A DNA stretch of 64,000 bases from Cryptolaemus montrouzieri (GCA_013387265.2 JABFTP020000083.1:27416485-27480484), one strand, 5' to 3'; shown: positions 37,868-51,339, counted from the stretch's first letter. Program-made: numbers and translations. Notes: a model not told the origin generated them from the letters alone.

Positions 37868-39000
37868 CTACTGATAAATCAAATGATAGAATTTATGGCA
37901 AGAAACGAAGTAGTAAACGACTTTCAACACAGTTTTAGAAAAAAAGATCCACCACTACGGCATCAATAGATATAATTGACTTTCTGATGGAGGTTTTGGA
38001 GGGCAAAGAGGAAGCAAGCGTTAAAAACTGTGATCTGGGCAAGGCATTTGACTGCATGAATCGCAATATTCATGTTCTACAAATCGAAAAATATGGGTTC
38101 AGAGGTGTTGTCGGTGCTATTCTCAGATCGAATCTAGAGGAAAGGTTTCAATCGGTCGAGATAGGAAACTGCTTGAGACCTCGGGAGGAGGCCAGTACTG
38201 GAGTGCTCGATTCAGGAACCCATTCTGTTTTTTTTTACATGAATGATTTATGTTTAAATGTAAGCTCCGAAAAAGTGTGTATAATCACAGACTATACGTC
38301 CCTTATAGACAGAGATCTAGATAGAAAACACCTCAATCTCAAATCTGAAAATTCGAAGAAAAAGGCTCAAAAGAGGTTCGAAGCAAATGAATTATATCTG
38401 AACATGGAAAAGAACTAATTATCACAAAAAGAAGACTTGACAAAGTGAACGAACCGATAAAACTTCTCGGATTCCATCTTGACTGAACACTGTCGTCGGC
38501 CTGTCATATTGCAAATTTGGAGAAGAAGTTGTCGTCTACGGGGTATGCTATATAGAGAAAAAATCAAATAGTGGGGGAAAAAGCAGCAATACTCTCCTAC
38601 CATGTTAAATTTTATAGTGTAGCCACCTATAGCCTTCTTCTTCAGGGTGCAGCGACCGATGCTCCGGAAATTTTTCTGAAGCAAAAGGAAGCCATTAGAA
38701 CCATAGCCAGCGTTAGTGAATAGCACAGCTGTCGGCATTTTTTCTGAAATATAACATATTTACAATCCCATCCTGCTTCATCCTGGCATGCCTATGTTCT
38801 ATTCATCATCGCAGAAATTCTTATACGGCACATAAGAACGTCCATTACTACAAAACGCGTCGAAAAGCGGGTAATACCTTAAACTAAACTTACTCTCACC
38901 TAGAAACACTACGAGTACATCGGCAGAAAACTTTATAATTCGATACCGCCATCAATCCGCGAGTCAAATCAAAAAAAATTCAAGCAGACCGTTAAACGTT
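37868..39000 (+). pseudogene. CR1-A reverse transcriptase, core to C-terminus
   Basis: Continues from 36172. 37880-37975 reads MARNEVVNDFQHSFRKK. 37987-38418 encodes CDLGKAFDCMN (motif A), YGFRGVVGAILRSNLEERFQ and FFYMNDL. The catalytic FADD block reads ITDYTS, so both acidic residues seem altered. Beyond 38430 the thumb reads IKLLGFHLD, then SSACHIANLEKKLSST, LQGAATDAP-like and KQKEAIRTIA in changing frames. It is a dead copy. Confidence 0.8.
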
Positions 39001-39150
39001 CCTTATTGGCGCATGTTTGTTATTGGATCGAAGAATCCTTGATGATCAGTGATAAATTGTGATATAACTTTTTATGTTGTATGTTGTTTTTGTGAGTTAT
39101 ATCAATGAGTTGTGACGTCTCATGTATGATTGATAAGAAATAAAATTGTT

Positions 39151-40479
39151 ATTATTAATTGTTTGTAGAACTGCGAATTATTGTAGATTTCGAAGAATCG
39201 ATAATACTACAAACGTTATGTCATGACGAGAAAAGAGGGAACATTTTATTGCTGTTTGGTATTAGAGTTGAAAGTATTTCTAAACGAGCGAAACGTACAA
39301 GGGATAAAGACGTAAACTTTGAGATTTTGTTGGTTGTAAAGATGAAACTGGCGTTGAGATCTGTATTATATCTTTCATAAATATTTCATGCACAGGTGCA
39401 TTGAGAAAAGAAATATCTTCCTCGCATAAAGGAGTATATTCCTGGAAAACTAAAGATCATCATGAAATTCGTAATAACTCTCTTTCCAATAGATTAATTT
39501 GTTCCAGATTTTTATGATGTAGTCATAAAAATGAATTTTGCTTGAAGCGAGATCAAAGGAAACTGACAATGGGAATTGAGGATGTTTTAAAATTTTGAGT
39601 ATTATTTAAATACTGGAGAAATATTGAATTGTTATTATCATGCTAGAGTGAAAGAAAGTGGTCTTTCTTCTAGGATAAATTTTGAAATGGAAGTGTGACA
39701 ACTGAATATACAGTGCCAATTCATAATTTTTTCTACTTCAGCTTTAGGGAAAGAATTCTTGGGCACAATTCTCGTATGCAGCTTGAAATTTGTTGGTTGA
39801 GTAAATGTTTTTTCAATTTGTTTTCAAGATACGATGTCAACTATCTTTGCAAATTAGAATTCTAATTGTTTCTCATTTTTTTCATGAATAACTAATTTTT
39901 GAGTGTTCAGCGTTGCCTCATGATTGTTCTCGAGATACAGGGTGTTTCCTCCTAGAAAACATCAATCTGATTCATTATTAATTGAAAATTTCCAATACTT
40001 TGTCATGTTATCTTTTGTATTGAGAAAAAAATCTGTTGTCAAAATACAGACTGCTCGTGATCTTTCAAACACTGGATTTCGTTTCGAAGTAGATTCTTTC
40101 AACACACTGCACACCAAGAATTGTACGCACAATTTCAATATTTCAAATTTCCTCTCTCGACAGCAAATAATTATTGACACATGTTTCTATTCGGATATAA
40201 CTGGACATATACAAACGAAATTCGATGTTTTTTCTTGGTGCACGATTCCTCTCATGGGAAATGAAGAGAAAAATGAATTTAGATTTAGCTTGAAACCTCC
40301 ACATATTGATTACATCAGTTGTTGATGCATTATTTCAAGTAACTCTTGTTTTTCTTGCAAATCTGAATTTTCGTTAAAAATGCAACACGAACTCTGAACT
40401 AAGCAGAATGTACTGAAGCAGTGGTGTTAGATGACCTAGTTTAGACTTACACAAAAATAGTCCTCAGAATTCGTTGAGA
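39151..40479. other. No gene recognised
   Basis: AT-rich. Contains ACAGGGTGTTTCCTCC (39938), typical of the ends of insect DNA transposons. An open frame at 39924-40325 has no recognisable product. The last part may be the 5' leader of the CR1-like element that follows. Confidence 0.45.
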
Positions 40480-41480
40480 TGGCACTGGGTACGTTCACGA
40501 ATGTATCTGATGTGTTAAACGTTTGTAGATATTACGGTAAAAATGCAATAACAAATATAATTAAGTGCGAAAATTGTTCTTTTTCTCATCATAAACGCTG
40601 TGCAAAGAAAAATGATGCTGAATTCAGTGATTGTGGCTGAAAAATAATTTGCTGCAATAACAACGACAATGATGATGACCTATTCACAAACAGTATACCT
40701 TTCAAAGCGGAAGCTTTTGCTGAATTGAAAACGACGGTAATTTGTCTGAATGAAATAATCAAAGAAGAAGATGTGATTATTGCAGACATAGCACAAATAA
40801 TTGAAGACAAAGAAGTGATCATTGATTTGCATAACTCAAAATTGACAGATCTGAAGTCATCATCCAAGATCGATTGTGACAAAAAAGAAGATAACAGCGT
40901 AATCTGCAACAGAGAAAAAAACAAAGACAAACGATCCACGACCGCAGAAGATGCATCCGAGACCAGTTCTCCCACTCCCTCCTCCTCTACTCAACGGAGA
41001 GCGTAGGCGACAACCCAAGGAGAACCCAAGAGGAAAATTCACGTTCAGCAATTCGAATGATAACGGTTCGCCAGTAATGCCAATTGATACTACAGGACCA
41101 ACAAATGGTGACATTGATTGATACAAATAATATAATTATGACACAGTCTATTGATAATTCTACGATTGATGAGTGGATAAAAAAGAAAAAAAGAAAAATA
41201 AAAATAGGTGGTCCATGACTGGAACCTCAAAAACCAATTCAATTAAGGCAACTCGCAGAAAGATACACCTATTTGTATCGAGATTCGACCCGAACACCAC
41301 TGAAACTAACTTCACACTAATGGTGAAAAATAGTCTTCAACAGAATGCAGTGTGTGAGAAACTGACTTCGAAATATCCAAATTTCTATTCCTCTTATTGA
41401 AATTGATGAAAACAACTTTGCTCGTGCATGTGATGACTCAATCTAGCCTGAAGGTTCCTTGGTCACGAAGTTTTTTCAGC
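40480..41480 (+). pseudogene. CR1-like ORF1 protein, broken (CR1-B)
   Basis: From ATG at 40480 the frame reads a Cys/His-rich N-terminus (CRYYGKN, IIKCENCSFSHHKRCAKK), resembling a PHD/zinc-knuckle of CR1-type ORF1 proteins. A stop follows near 40640. A long charged helical segment comes next (LNEIIKEEDVIIADIAQIIE, coiled coil likely) and a Ser/Thr/Pro-rich end (to 41006). After a break, 41230-41400 encodes IHLFVSRFDPNTTETNFTLM, the RNA-binding-like C-terminal domain of such proteins, continuing to about 41480 in another frame. It would package element RNA. Confidence 0.72.
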
Positions 41481-41505
41481 GCAACACTACAAAGTTGATA
41501 CACAA

Positions 41506-42720
41506 TTGAAAAATCTGAAAACATCGAAAAAGTTATCCTTATCACACCTCAATGTACAGGGCATTGTTAACAAAACCAACACTCTGGAGGCTTTTCTAGT
41601 GGATAAGGTACCTGACGTACTTTGTATAACCGAACACTTCTTAAATGCTGAGTTCATTGATGATTTTGTCCTTGATGGATGGAAGACAGCTGCCGTATTT
41701 GGGCGAGAAAGAGTGAGACAGGGTAGTGTTGCTGTTTTTTGTGAAGGTGACTTCGAAGTAATTGAATCTGTGAATTCACTTTCTACGGAGGTGCAATGTG
41801 AAGTTACTGCTATTCAGGTGACTGCTGTAGATATGTATGTACTATGTAATAATAGATCTCCTTCTGAAATATTTGACCGTTTCATTGACAGAATGGAAGA
41901 GATTTTACTTAAACTTAATAACGATTAGAAAATTATTTTGTGTGTTAATTTTTATACTGCAAATAACACATGAACTGCATCCTTCTGTAGTCTGCTCGAG
42001 TCATATGGTTTTCAGCGTACAATTCTCGATCGCACTCGTAAAAATACCTGTATAGATAATATTTTCCTAAATTTTTCCCCACCGGACCTCAGTTCTGAAG
42101 TTTGGCCATGTGAATTTTCGGATCATATGGCACAACAGGTGCTCTTCGGTATTTGCGATGTGAGGGGATCACCGTGCAAGGGTAGCTCTCGCCCCCTGAC
42201 GGAAAGAGTTTTGAACAGTTTGCATTCAATACTGGAACAACTAAATTGGGATTTCATTGATGACTGGAATATAGGGGCTAATGTAGCGTTCAATACATTT
42301 CATGATCTATTTGCAGATGCCTACAACATCGTTTTTTCTATTGAAGTACCGAGAAGTGGGAGTCATAATGCGAGATTGTGGGGGTTGCACTTACACTGGT
42401 TCACTGATCAGCTTAGAGAAATGCGTGATGATCTGAGGCTTTTTTAAGAATTTTACGAAAGATATGGAACTGGCCAGCTCAGGTCGCGCAGAATTAGTTT
42501 GAAACTAAGGTACCGATTAGAGTTGAAAAGGGCATAAATATAATACAATGATTCTATAATTCAAAGGTCATGTAATAAAATTAAAACCATGTGGAAAATG
42601 ATCAATGATAAGAGAAATATCAAAGTCAAAACAGAAAATACTCATATTGAACCACACACATTCAACAAATACTTCACCTCAATTCCTCATGATATTTCAA
42701 ATTATCAAATTATCACTTAT
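41506..42720 (+). pseudogene. CR1-like endonuclease and linker, RT missing
   Basis: 41506-41928 encodes an apurinic-type endonuclease N-terminus: LSLSHLNVQGIVNKTNTLEAF and DVLCITEHFLN (catalytic Glu in TEH). The GDFN block (about 41935-41960) is degraded. The stretch to 42126 restores CIDNIFLNFSP and EFSDHMAQ (catalytic SDH). 42127-42447 and on to about 42720 encodes the linker (FNTFHDLFADAY, TMWKMINDKRN, FNKYFTSI). The reverse transcriptase is absent, so the copy is 3'-truncated or cut by a later event. It belongs with the ORF1 just upstream. Confidence 0.78.
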
Positions 42721-43879
42721 GTGGTTCCTATGTTTTTCTTGATTACTGTGTAGTCTAATTTTTTTTGCCGAATTCAGTGTTCAGGATTGTGATTTGCTAT
42801 GATTCTTTCCTGTAATTCACGAAATAATAAATTATGAATTTCCTAGTTCATGTAGTTTTGTCTATAAAAACGAGAGATACAAAATTTCGGATAACATTCA
42901 CTTGAACTGTTACCATTTTGAAAAAGCGGAACAGAAACTCATGCAAATGATTATGAGAATATATTGAGAGAAATGAACATAATATATCACAAACGTTGAA
43001 CTGTTATTTTCGAAAGCATCATCTTTAGAAACTTTTTCACTTTTATGATAAATATTGATAAAAACCAAATGAAATTCATCAGAAAGAAGAAATTATTGAA
43101 AAATGATCTATTCCTCCGATTCTTTTATATAAAAATTCCAAATAGTAAGCGGTAATCCGAGTGCATGTTGCGTATGAATAAATTAAACAATAAACGTCTG
43201 ACAATACAAAAATTGTTTGATTTGTTTGGCTTATGCAGCCTCGATTTGAATCAATTCAGTATGATAGATTGCAGTAATATACAAAGCCATGAAATTCGGC
43301 CCATATCTAAATGCCCATTCAGCAAAATAATTTTGGGTCATATCTAATATAGAATCGCCTCTTGAATAGAATTATAATTTCCAGTCACATACCCTATATC
43401 AAAATTCTCATCCTCTATATAGTCCCTTTCCTTTGTTTATTTTCTATTTTATACTGAAAGAGGGTTTAATACTGATGTTTTGATATTATTTGTGAGAAAA
43501 TTGCTTAAGGGACCTATTGAAATGATTAAAACATAAATACCATTGAATACCGGTCCAAAACGGTAATTTTCTCCAATCTTTAGAGATTTTTAGTGATGTA
43601 GCTTTTATTCAAATTTATTGGGAATGTAATCATCAGATTAAATTGTATGAGATATATTGAAATACAAATAGAATTTTTCTATTTGAGGGCTGCTTGACTG
43701 ATTATCTCTGTGTCAAAACGGAAAATGCTACATTGTGAGATACAAAGTGAATGCAGGCCTTAAATAGATTGAACACATAATGCAATGAACAATTTCTTTA
43801 CTCTATTGAACTAAGACGTTATTAGTCTAAAAATATAATTGCTATCGAATTATTCTTATTGTCTTATTTGAGCTTGCGT
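42721..43879. other. No gene recognised
   Basis: AT-rich, with short open frames of no recognisable product. No clear repeats or RNA genes. Confidence 0.5.
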
Positions 43880-46330
43880 GTTTTAAAATCTGTTTGCAGG
43901 ATAAAACACTGTTCTTATGCTGTCTATATAGCTGGCCAAACGATATCCCTTGACTGTTTCAGTATCTAGGTGATAGGGTGGATTGGATTCAGACACACCA
44001 TTCGGCATCTGAGGTCATTGTACTGGGTGACTTTAACGCTCATAACTCCAACTGGCTCCGCCACTCTAACAGAACCGATGAAGCAGGAAGACAGGCTAAA
44101 AATTTCATGATCAACCATAATCTTACGCAGCTAGTCGACGAACCGACAAGAAAACCATACTGACTTCCCGAACAGCTTGGATTTCTTTTTGATTTCTGAT
44201 CCAGATGATTTTGGAGTGGAGGTCTCAGACCACAAGCTTGTATCTACTTCAGATCCTGACATCAATGTGTGAACTGAATCTGTTGCAGAAATCATTCATG
44301 GATCTCTACATCCCTCATCTCAAGAAAAGTACAAGAGCACAAAAGCTATGGCTCAACGAAGACTGCGAAAGAGCCTCTGCATCCAAGAGTAGAGCATACA
44401 AGTCCTGGAAGATAAATCCAACGGAGGAAACAAAAACAACCTTCGTACGAATACGGAACGTATGCAACCTGACAACGGCAAGAGCAAAGTCTAATTTCAA
44501 TGAAGGGGTAACTAATAAACTCCTTGAACAGGCAAGTGGGACTAGACCATTCTGGTCTATGTCGAAGACTGCCAGTTCCAATTTCTGCAAATCTGCATTT
44601 CCGCCTCTTGTTAGAGAAGACAGAGGTAAAGCATCATCTTCGAAAGAGAAAGCCGATCTCTTTGCTCTCTTGTCTCGAAGAATTTTGTGCTAGATTCATC
44701 TAACGCAATAACACCGAACATTTCACGTACAAATTCTTTCATGGCAGAAATCAAGTTCAAATTCTATTCTGTGAGACTCTCGAGAAGCTGAACTGCAAGA
44801 AAGCAGTTGGTCCAAACGAAATACCGCCAATCGTCCTGTGAAAGTGTGCTCCCGAACTGGTACACATTCTTAACCGTCTGCTTCAGATTTCTTATGAAAG
44901 CCAAACTTCTCCGAGCAGCTGGAAAACAGCGAGAATTCAACCGATTCCAAAGAAAAGAAAGAAGTCATTACCTCAAAACTACCGCCCTGTTGCACTTTTT
45001 CTCATCACGTCCAAAGTGATGGAGAGAGTCATAAATGATGAACTCATCAAATATTTTGAAATTCAGGGAATTATTAACGACTGTCAGTATGGTTTTCGCA
45101 GGCAAAGATCGACAGGAGATCTGCACGCCAACGTCACTCATGTTCGTTAATCAACGATAGAAAAGCATGGGGAATCTAGAGCAATAGCTCTTGACATCTC
45201 TAAAGCCTTCGATAGAGTTTGGCTTGCAGCCTTGTTGAATAAACTCGCGGCATATGGACTTCCTGAAGAATTGCGGGGTTGGATAAATAGCTTTCTTTCA
45301 AATAGATCAATACTGGTTGTGGTGGACGGTATAACATCTGCTTGTTTTCGGTTGCAAGCAGGAGTACCCCAGGAAAACAATCTTTCGCCAACCTTGTGTC
45401 TGTTGCAGTTAAACGATCTTCTGTCATCAACATAGAACAAGATCTTCGGTTTCGCAGACGATTGTACCCTGGTTTTGTCTTCCAGTAGTTTGCGGTCAAT
45501 TACAGCTGCAGAATCTCAGCACCAGAGATTTCAACAAATTGATAACTTAAACTCTGACTTACAGAGTATATCTGAGTGGGGTCAGTTGAACCTGGTGAGC
45601 TTCAACGTGTGAAAGACGCAAGCAACTACGTTTTCTAGAAAGGACCCGCTCGAGAATCTCCTCTAATGATGCAAAGCCAATAAATTGCATCTAAAGATTC
45701 GATGCACCTTCTCGGAATAACGGTCACCTCCGGGTTTTGCTGGCATGAACATATATCAGCAATAGCTAACTCGGCATCAGCTAAACTTAATTTACTTTTC
45801 AGAGCCAAGCGATACTTCACGTCATCTCAGCTGTTGCTTCTATATAAGGCGCAGATTTGACCTCCTTTGGAATATTGTTTCCATGTATGGGGATCTGCGT
45901 CCAAACATTCGTGATGGATGTTTAATATTGTGCAAATACGGGCTGTGCGCCTCATCGACCACCCGGAGAGCACCCGCGATCTCCAACCGCTGGCTCTCAA
46001 AAGACAAGTTGCTGACCTCTTTCTGTTTTACAGACACTTACACGGAAGATGCTCCAAGGAGCTGAAAGACCTAGTTCCAGGAAAACTTATGTTTTGCCAC
46101 AACACTAGGCAGGCATGAAGTTCTCATCAAATGGCGGTACATTTAACGACCCCTCGAACCGCTCTCTATAAAAATTCCTTCGTTTACAGGGCCGGTGAGC
46201 TGTGGAACTCGCTTCCGTTCAACATCTTCCCAAAATCCTACAATTTGGTCCTCTTCAAGAAGTGAGTAAACAACAGACAACTCAATTCTTCCCAGGCGCC
46301 TACTCATGTGGTGTGACAGGTTCGCCTATT
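43880..46330 (+). pseudogene. Jockey-group LINE ORF2, broken (Jockey-E)
   Basis: Plus strand, 5'-truncated inside the endonuclease: EVIVLGDFNAHNSNWL (44005-44052), then DDFGVEVSDHKL (44200). The linker has QKLWLNEDCERASASKSRAY and a TRPFWSMSK block (44530-44580). The RT reads CKKAVGPNEIP, SSWKTARIQPIPKK, LPQNYRPVALF, CQYGFRRQRSTGDL, AIALDISKAFDRVW (motif A), FRLQAGVPQ (motif B) and FADD at 45451-45462 (catalytic). The thumb continues with HLLGITV-like, LYIRRRFDLLWNIV-like and NSLPFNIFPKSYN-like stretches to 46260. Stops occur in most blocks. It is a dead copy. Confidence 0.85.
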
Positions 46331-46469
46331 CCTACAAAGCATCGATCCTAAATGATTATTATATCTCTATCTATGGAAATCCCAAAAAGTTAGGTGAAAT
46401 ATCTTGCAACTATAAAATTCACATAATAATTTGGTTAATAGATATGAATGCAAAACCATGCATAATAAT

Positions 46470-48415
46470 ATACAGGGTCCTTAAAAAAATATGGGTGTAT
46501 TTATGGAGTGGATTGTTAAAGCCAATTCTTGAAAAAATTTTATATGATCATAGGTCCGTAAATATTTCGTTATCGATTTACAGGGTGTTAAAGTTTAATC
46601 GAAAGAGGCAGTTAAATTTGAATTTTTCCTAAATCGCTTAGAATAATGAAGTAAAATGTTGGGTCTGTCGAAAACTTTCACAGCCGCATAATTTTTTAGA
46701 AGAAACAATGTTTGGGACTCATCAGTAGTGCTCGTTTGAAACAACGTAGGTTATACTCAAAGAGAGAACTAGGACACTACTGAGTTTTTCAAGAATGAAA
46801 AATACAATATTCCAATTGTTTTTCAAGAAAAATTCTCCCCTAATATTTTTCTGTACGACACCCAGTTTTCGAGTAAAAAATTGTACGAATGCTGAGATGA
46901 CCGACATGCACTTCATGTATGGACGTGCTCACGGAAATGCATCAGAAGCTCGGCGGATGTACAAACCGTATTGTTACTTTTTAAAGTACTCATCAACACC
47001 TATTTAAAAATGGCACATTAAGACAAAATGAAGGAGCAGGAAGGCCAAGGGAAGTAAAAACGTTAGAGCTGGGAAATGATGTCTTTGCTATAGTTCAAGA
47101 CGATCCTGGTAACTCAACTTGAAAAACTGCTGACGTATTAGTTGCCAGCAAAGAAACTGTTTGGAAAATTTTTCATGATAATTTGTTGTATTCATTCAAT
47201 ATTTAATGCGTACAAGCACTTCTCCTTACCGATTTTCCTGCGTATCGTCAATGGATTTTGCTAAGTTGATTCAATTCAATTAATTCCTTCTGCTGATTCT
47301 GTTCACTGACGAAGCAAGTTTTTCAAGAAATTCCCAGAATTTTCATAAAAGAAGAAAATCTACATCAAACATATGAAGATCGATTTCAACATCAGTTCTC
47401 GTTGAACGCTTAGATCGGCATTGTGGGTGACTGTCTAATTCGACCAGAATTTACTGCAGAGGTGTACCTACTGCCACTTTTTGGAACACATGCTTCCCGA
47501 ATTTTCAGAGGATGTACCTTTGGAAATAAAACAAACGATGTGATTTATGCAGCATTTTAGTCAGCTTGTACCTGACTTCCGAAGTCAAGAGTATGAAAAT
47601 CACTTGATTGGTCGAGGTGGGCCTCAATTTTGACCTGCACGGTCCCCAGCTTTAAGCCCTTCGATTTATTTTTATGGGATCATTTGAAGTCTTTGGTTTA
47701 CATGACCCCAGTGGCAAATGTTGAGGGTTTAAGAAATTGAATTAACGCTGGGTTCAAGTCGATGAAAACAGGTCCTGGCATTCTTGGAAGATTTTGCTAA
47801 TCAATGAGAAGAAAACTGGAATCTTTCATCCTATCTGGAAGAAGTCACTTCGAACAGCTCTTGTGATTTTTCAAGAGTTGTTGGTGAAACTAGAAAGTCT
47901 TTGTTATTCCCTAGAATTAAATTTTTGGTTTTCAAACATAGGTTTTTAATGATGAAAAGAAATACACAAATGAATAAACTCATTCTTTTAAACATTTTGT
48001 ACTCAAAAATTTCACGCCGTATAGAAAATATTAGGAAAGCTTTTTCTTTGAAAAATAATTGAAAAATTCAAAAATATTATCTATTTTTATATTTTTGAAA
48101 ATTCAGTAGTGTCCTAGTGTTTTCTTTGAGAATAACCTGCGTTGTGTCATACGCGCGCCACTCGTGAGTCCAAAATATTGTTTCGTATTGAAAATTGTAC
48201 TTTTTTAAAAGACTTCGATAATCCTGAATTTTACCGCAATATCTCGAACGAGTCACGAAAAATTCAAATTTAACTACATCTTTCGATTGAAAATTTTAAC
48301 ATCCTGTAACTCAGTAACGATTTTTTGCGGACCTATGTTTAAATGAATTTCTTTCTTGAAATAGCTTCAGCAAACACCTCCTTAAATATTGCCACATCTT
48401 TCCCAAATACTTTGT
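46470..48415 (+). mobile_element. Tc1-mariner element with about 340-bp TIRs (ITm-C)
   Basis: The left arm (about 46470-46795) and right arm (about 48075-48415) are inverted copies, with shared blocks such as CATAGGTCCG, CAGGGTGTTAAA, AGTTAAATTTGAATTTTTC and CTAGGACACTACTGA. The tips are TACAGGGTCC and the complement of ACTTTGTA, each with TA. A decayed transposase lies between. About 1.95 kb. Confidence 0.85.
46860..47880 (+). pseudogene. Tc1-mariner transposase, broken
   Basis: Reading starts in the helix-turn-helix region (NAEMTDMHFMYGRAHGNASEA, 46885-46947). It continues with GAGRPREVKTLE, LFTDEASFS (first catalytic Asp, 47308-47310), FQHQFSLNA, FSEDVPLEIKQ and LIGRGGPQF. The second-Asp block DGAPA has been removed by a small in-frame deletion at about 47553 (MQH runs straight into FSQ). 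Allowing for it, the second-to-third Asp spacing would again be about 41. The end reads FKPFDLFLWDHLKSLVY. It is inactive. Confidence 0.8.
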
Positions 48416-48719
48416 ATATTTCAAAGTCTATAAGTTTACTACTCTAGGCGAAGATTTAATCTGAGGTATATTGACACGAAAGTGTCAAATAGCCATTCGC
48501 ACTTCTCGTGGCACATACGCTAAGACAGGTTCATACATGTTAATAGTCTTCTTCATGAAAACAAATGAACGCGAGGCTGAGCCTCATTGTTATTTCAATT
48601 TATAATTCACTTTATATTCCACTCACTGAGTATTAAGTTTTCATAAATAGATAACAATAAAGAGTCTATTAAGTACTTAAATTAAAATAAATAGATTTGT
48701 GAAATAACAAATCTTTCCA

Positions 48720-49530
48720 TCTATGACTGTTGAAATGGCAAAGAAAAGGACCAGGTTATACTACAATACACATTTGAAATATGGATAAATTCCTCTCAAT
48801 GAAAAGCCACAATGTGTGATTTGGTTTCATTTCCTATCTGGAGAAAGTGTGAAACCTTCAAAATTACTCCAGAATCTGAAAACAATACCCGTCGTCACAA
48901 AAAAACTGCTGGAATTCTTCGTGCGTAAGTCTTACTTTTTGAAAAATCAACAAATCGGTAAGAAAAATCTATCTATAATGTGACTGCAGCATTATATGCA
49001 ACCTACTAAGTTTTTACCTGCTACCAATAATATGGTCAATAGTATGATCCGGTAGTAGCTAAAAAATTTTATACCCCTCTCACATGATACAATATCGAAG
49101 CGCAATACTGAAAACGCTTTGGATATTCATTAGCAGATATTAGATAAGTTCAATTAATTGAATTTTTTGCCTTTCAGTTCGACGAGTCAACAGACATATC
49201 GATATTGGCACAATTTTTATCTTTTGTTCGATATGAATATGAGGAGCCCAATACAGAAAATATGGCGTTCTGAAAAGCAATTCCTTGTTGAGCGAAGGAC
49301 TTTATAATGCATTTATTGAAGGAACACAAAAGGGAAACCTGGACTTGAATGAATGCATTGCGATATGTACTGAAGATGCAAAATCGATAACGGGGAAGAA
49401 TAACAGTGGCGTGATAGTAAAATTAAAAGATCTTATACCGTACTGCTTCGTTCATAAATATGTGTTTTCCATAAAAGAGATACCGAATAATTAACAGACA
49501 ATTTTATAACAAAAGGTTAGAATTATTAAT
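48720..49530 (+). pseudogene. hAT transposase (ZBED5/SCAND3-like) fragment
   Basis: Plus strand. The start resembles the BED zinc-finger part of this hAT group: KRTRLYYNTHLKYG, NEKPQCVI, SGESVKPSKLLQNL, KKLLEFF. The second finger Cys seems replaced by Trp (CVIW). Then PLSHDTIS, FDESTDI (49165-49185, catalytic Asp block in another frame) and 49285-49494 with DLNECIAICTEDAKSITG and FVHKYVFS. The remainder, including the C-terminal dimerisation domain, is missing. Confidence 0.72.
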
Positions 49531-50004
49531 TTTATTGAGATGGTAATCGCATGGAAAAGTTCTTGCGATGTTATAGTTGTTCGTATTGGGCATACTCCTT
49601 GCGCAGATGTTGCTAAAAGAACTAAGCGACTCATTTGCGAGCTTTGCCGCTAATTTTATAACTTTGGTCGGATATGTCATTCAGTCCATATACCATTTTG
49701 TACAGAGCATTCGTACAATATGGATTTTCGTTGTTCCTATTTGAATTGAAATTATAATTTCCTGTAGTTTGTTTTCCTTTCAAATGTCTATTAGAATTCA
49801 TAGTTAAAAAGCCAAAGATTGTTGGTGTAAAATATGAATATGCAGTGAATAGTTAATGAGAAAAAGTGTATGCCATTTAACAAGTATGTCCTTCATCTGT
49901 CAACCTCAAAAGGGTTCCTTTCACGTCGGCAATTCCAACGTCAGACCTGCAGCTGAGAGTATGAAATATTTAGGAATTACCCATATGAGATGAAGCAAAC
50001 ATGT
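49531..50004. other. No clear gene; possible Cys-rich remnant
   Basis: At 49560-49660 a short frame has CADVAKRTKRLICELC, which recalls zinc-binding tails of some transposases, but it is too short to assign. Nothing else was recognised. Confidence 0.4.
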
Positions 50005-50490
50005 CGACAATCTATACTAATATAAAAAAGAGCAATTATTTGATTGTTTGTTTGTTTGCATTGAAGAGGCTCTGAAACTACTAGACCGATTTGAAAAATT
50101 CTTTCACTGTTGGAGAGCTACACTATCTCCATCAAACATAGGCTATTTTAAATTTTCAAAAAAGTTAGGGATCCAAAAACGAAAACTCCAATAATGTAAC
50201 CCAAGGTGTGAAAAAATTACCAAAAAACTTTCTTCTATCACGTGCGCTAAGAAAACCATAGATTATAGCATATGTCTACTTATTATAGTTATGTCACAGT
50301 AAGTGTTTTTAAAACTTTCGAATTAGTAGAAATTGGCCTAAGAGAAAAATGTATTACACATGGCCAAATGTATGTTGGTCTATCGCGGGTCGGAGGGTCA
50401 GATAATCAATTTATTTTGCTGCAACAAAATAATATTAAAATCAAATATCGTTTACAGGGAAGCTCTGACTCAATAAATTGAATTTCAGGT
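50005..50490 (+). pseudogene. Helitron helicase C-terminal fragment
   Basis: The open frame 50272-50481 includes REKCITHGQMYVGLSRVGG and QFILLQQNN, matching the last conserved motif of the Pif1-like helicase of Helitrons (THGQLYVALSRV). Upstream, 50015-50170 (CTATACTAATATAAAAAAGA and the GAAACTACTAGACCGATTTG block) resembles a stretch common in insect Helitron copies. Helitron termini (a 3' hairpin and CTRR) were not found. Confidence 0.75.
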
Positions 50491-51339
50491 GCAGAGAAAG
50501 TAAAGCATATAGTAAAGGCATAAAAAATAAAATATGAACGAAAACCGGAAGAAAAAGTTATACAAAAATAATAAAATAAATAATACTACAATAAAAAATA
50601 AAATTAAATTAATAATATTTCATATTTTCTTTCTTAGGTTTTTTCATTCAACACGATCATACTTGTAGGCACCAAACTTCAGCGTTTTTCTTTTGCATTG
50701 CCGGATTAACGTCCGACAGACATCGGGGAGTGGCGTTTAATACCGAAGAAAGTACGAAAACTCAGCATCGCAATAAAGTTCACTATTTTTCACAAAATTG
50801 GATGAAATTGGCATTACAAAGGCACCGGAAGCCGCCATGACAGGATAATTGTTTAAAAATTTAAAGAATTCTCTTTAGGCGCTTTCTCATTACGGACTAC
50901 CACTATATCTCTCAGCTTCGATCGGTCATCATTTAAGAGCCTCATTTCGATCTATTCGCAATGTCCCACATCTCTGCGGAAAATACTGGTAACGGAGAAG
51001 CGTAACTTCAATTGTCTTTTGGTCATTCAAAATTCAAGAAATGGATGATGTAATTAATATCAATCATATGATGACGTCTATCTTCAAACTTTAGTCATAG
51101 TGCTTTTGAAAGTATTTTCCATTGACCTTACATAGTTTGCTGCTGGATACTATCGACCGATTAACATTCCGTTATTCAATAAAAAATTAAAATTTTGTCT
51201 TATTGTATTATGATTTCAATGTCACTTATTCCAGCCAATTCTGTTTAAAACGAACGAAACCATGTTTACATAATCCACAATCGTGATAAGCAACATAGTT
51301 GATAGAATTGATGATCTATTTGTTTTATGGAATTTCATC
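50491..51339. other. No gene recognised
   Basis: AT-rich with no recognisable coding or RNA genes. Confidence 0.5.

Noticed and set aside
49560..49660. Cys-rich stretch CADVAKRTKRLICELC, like a transposase zinc-binding tail
   Set aside because: Too short and without neighbouring transposase sequence to assign to a family.
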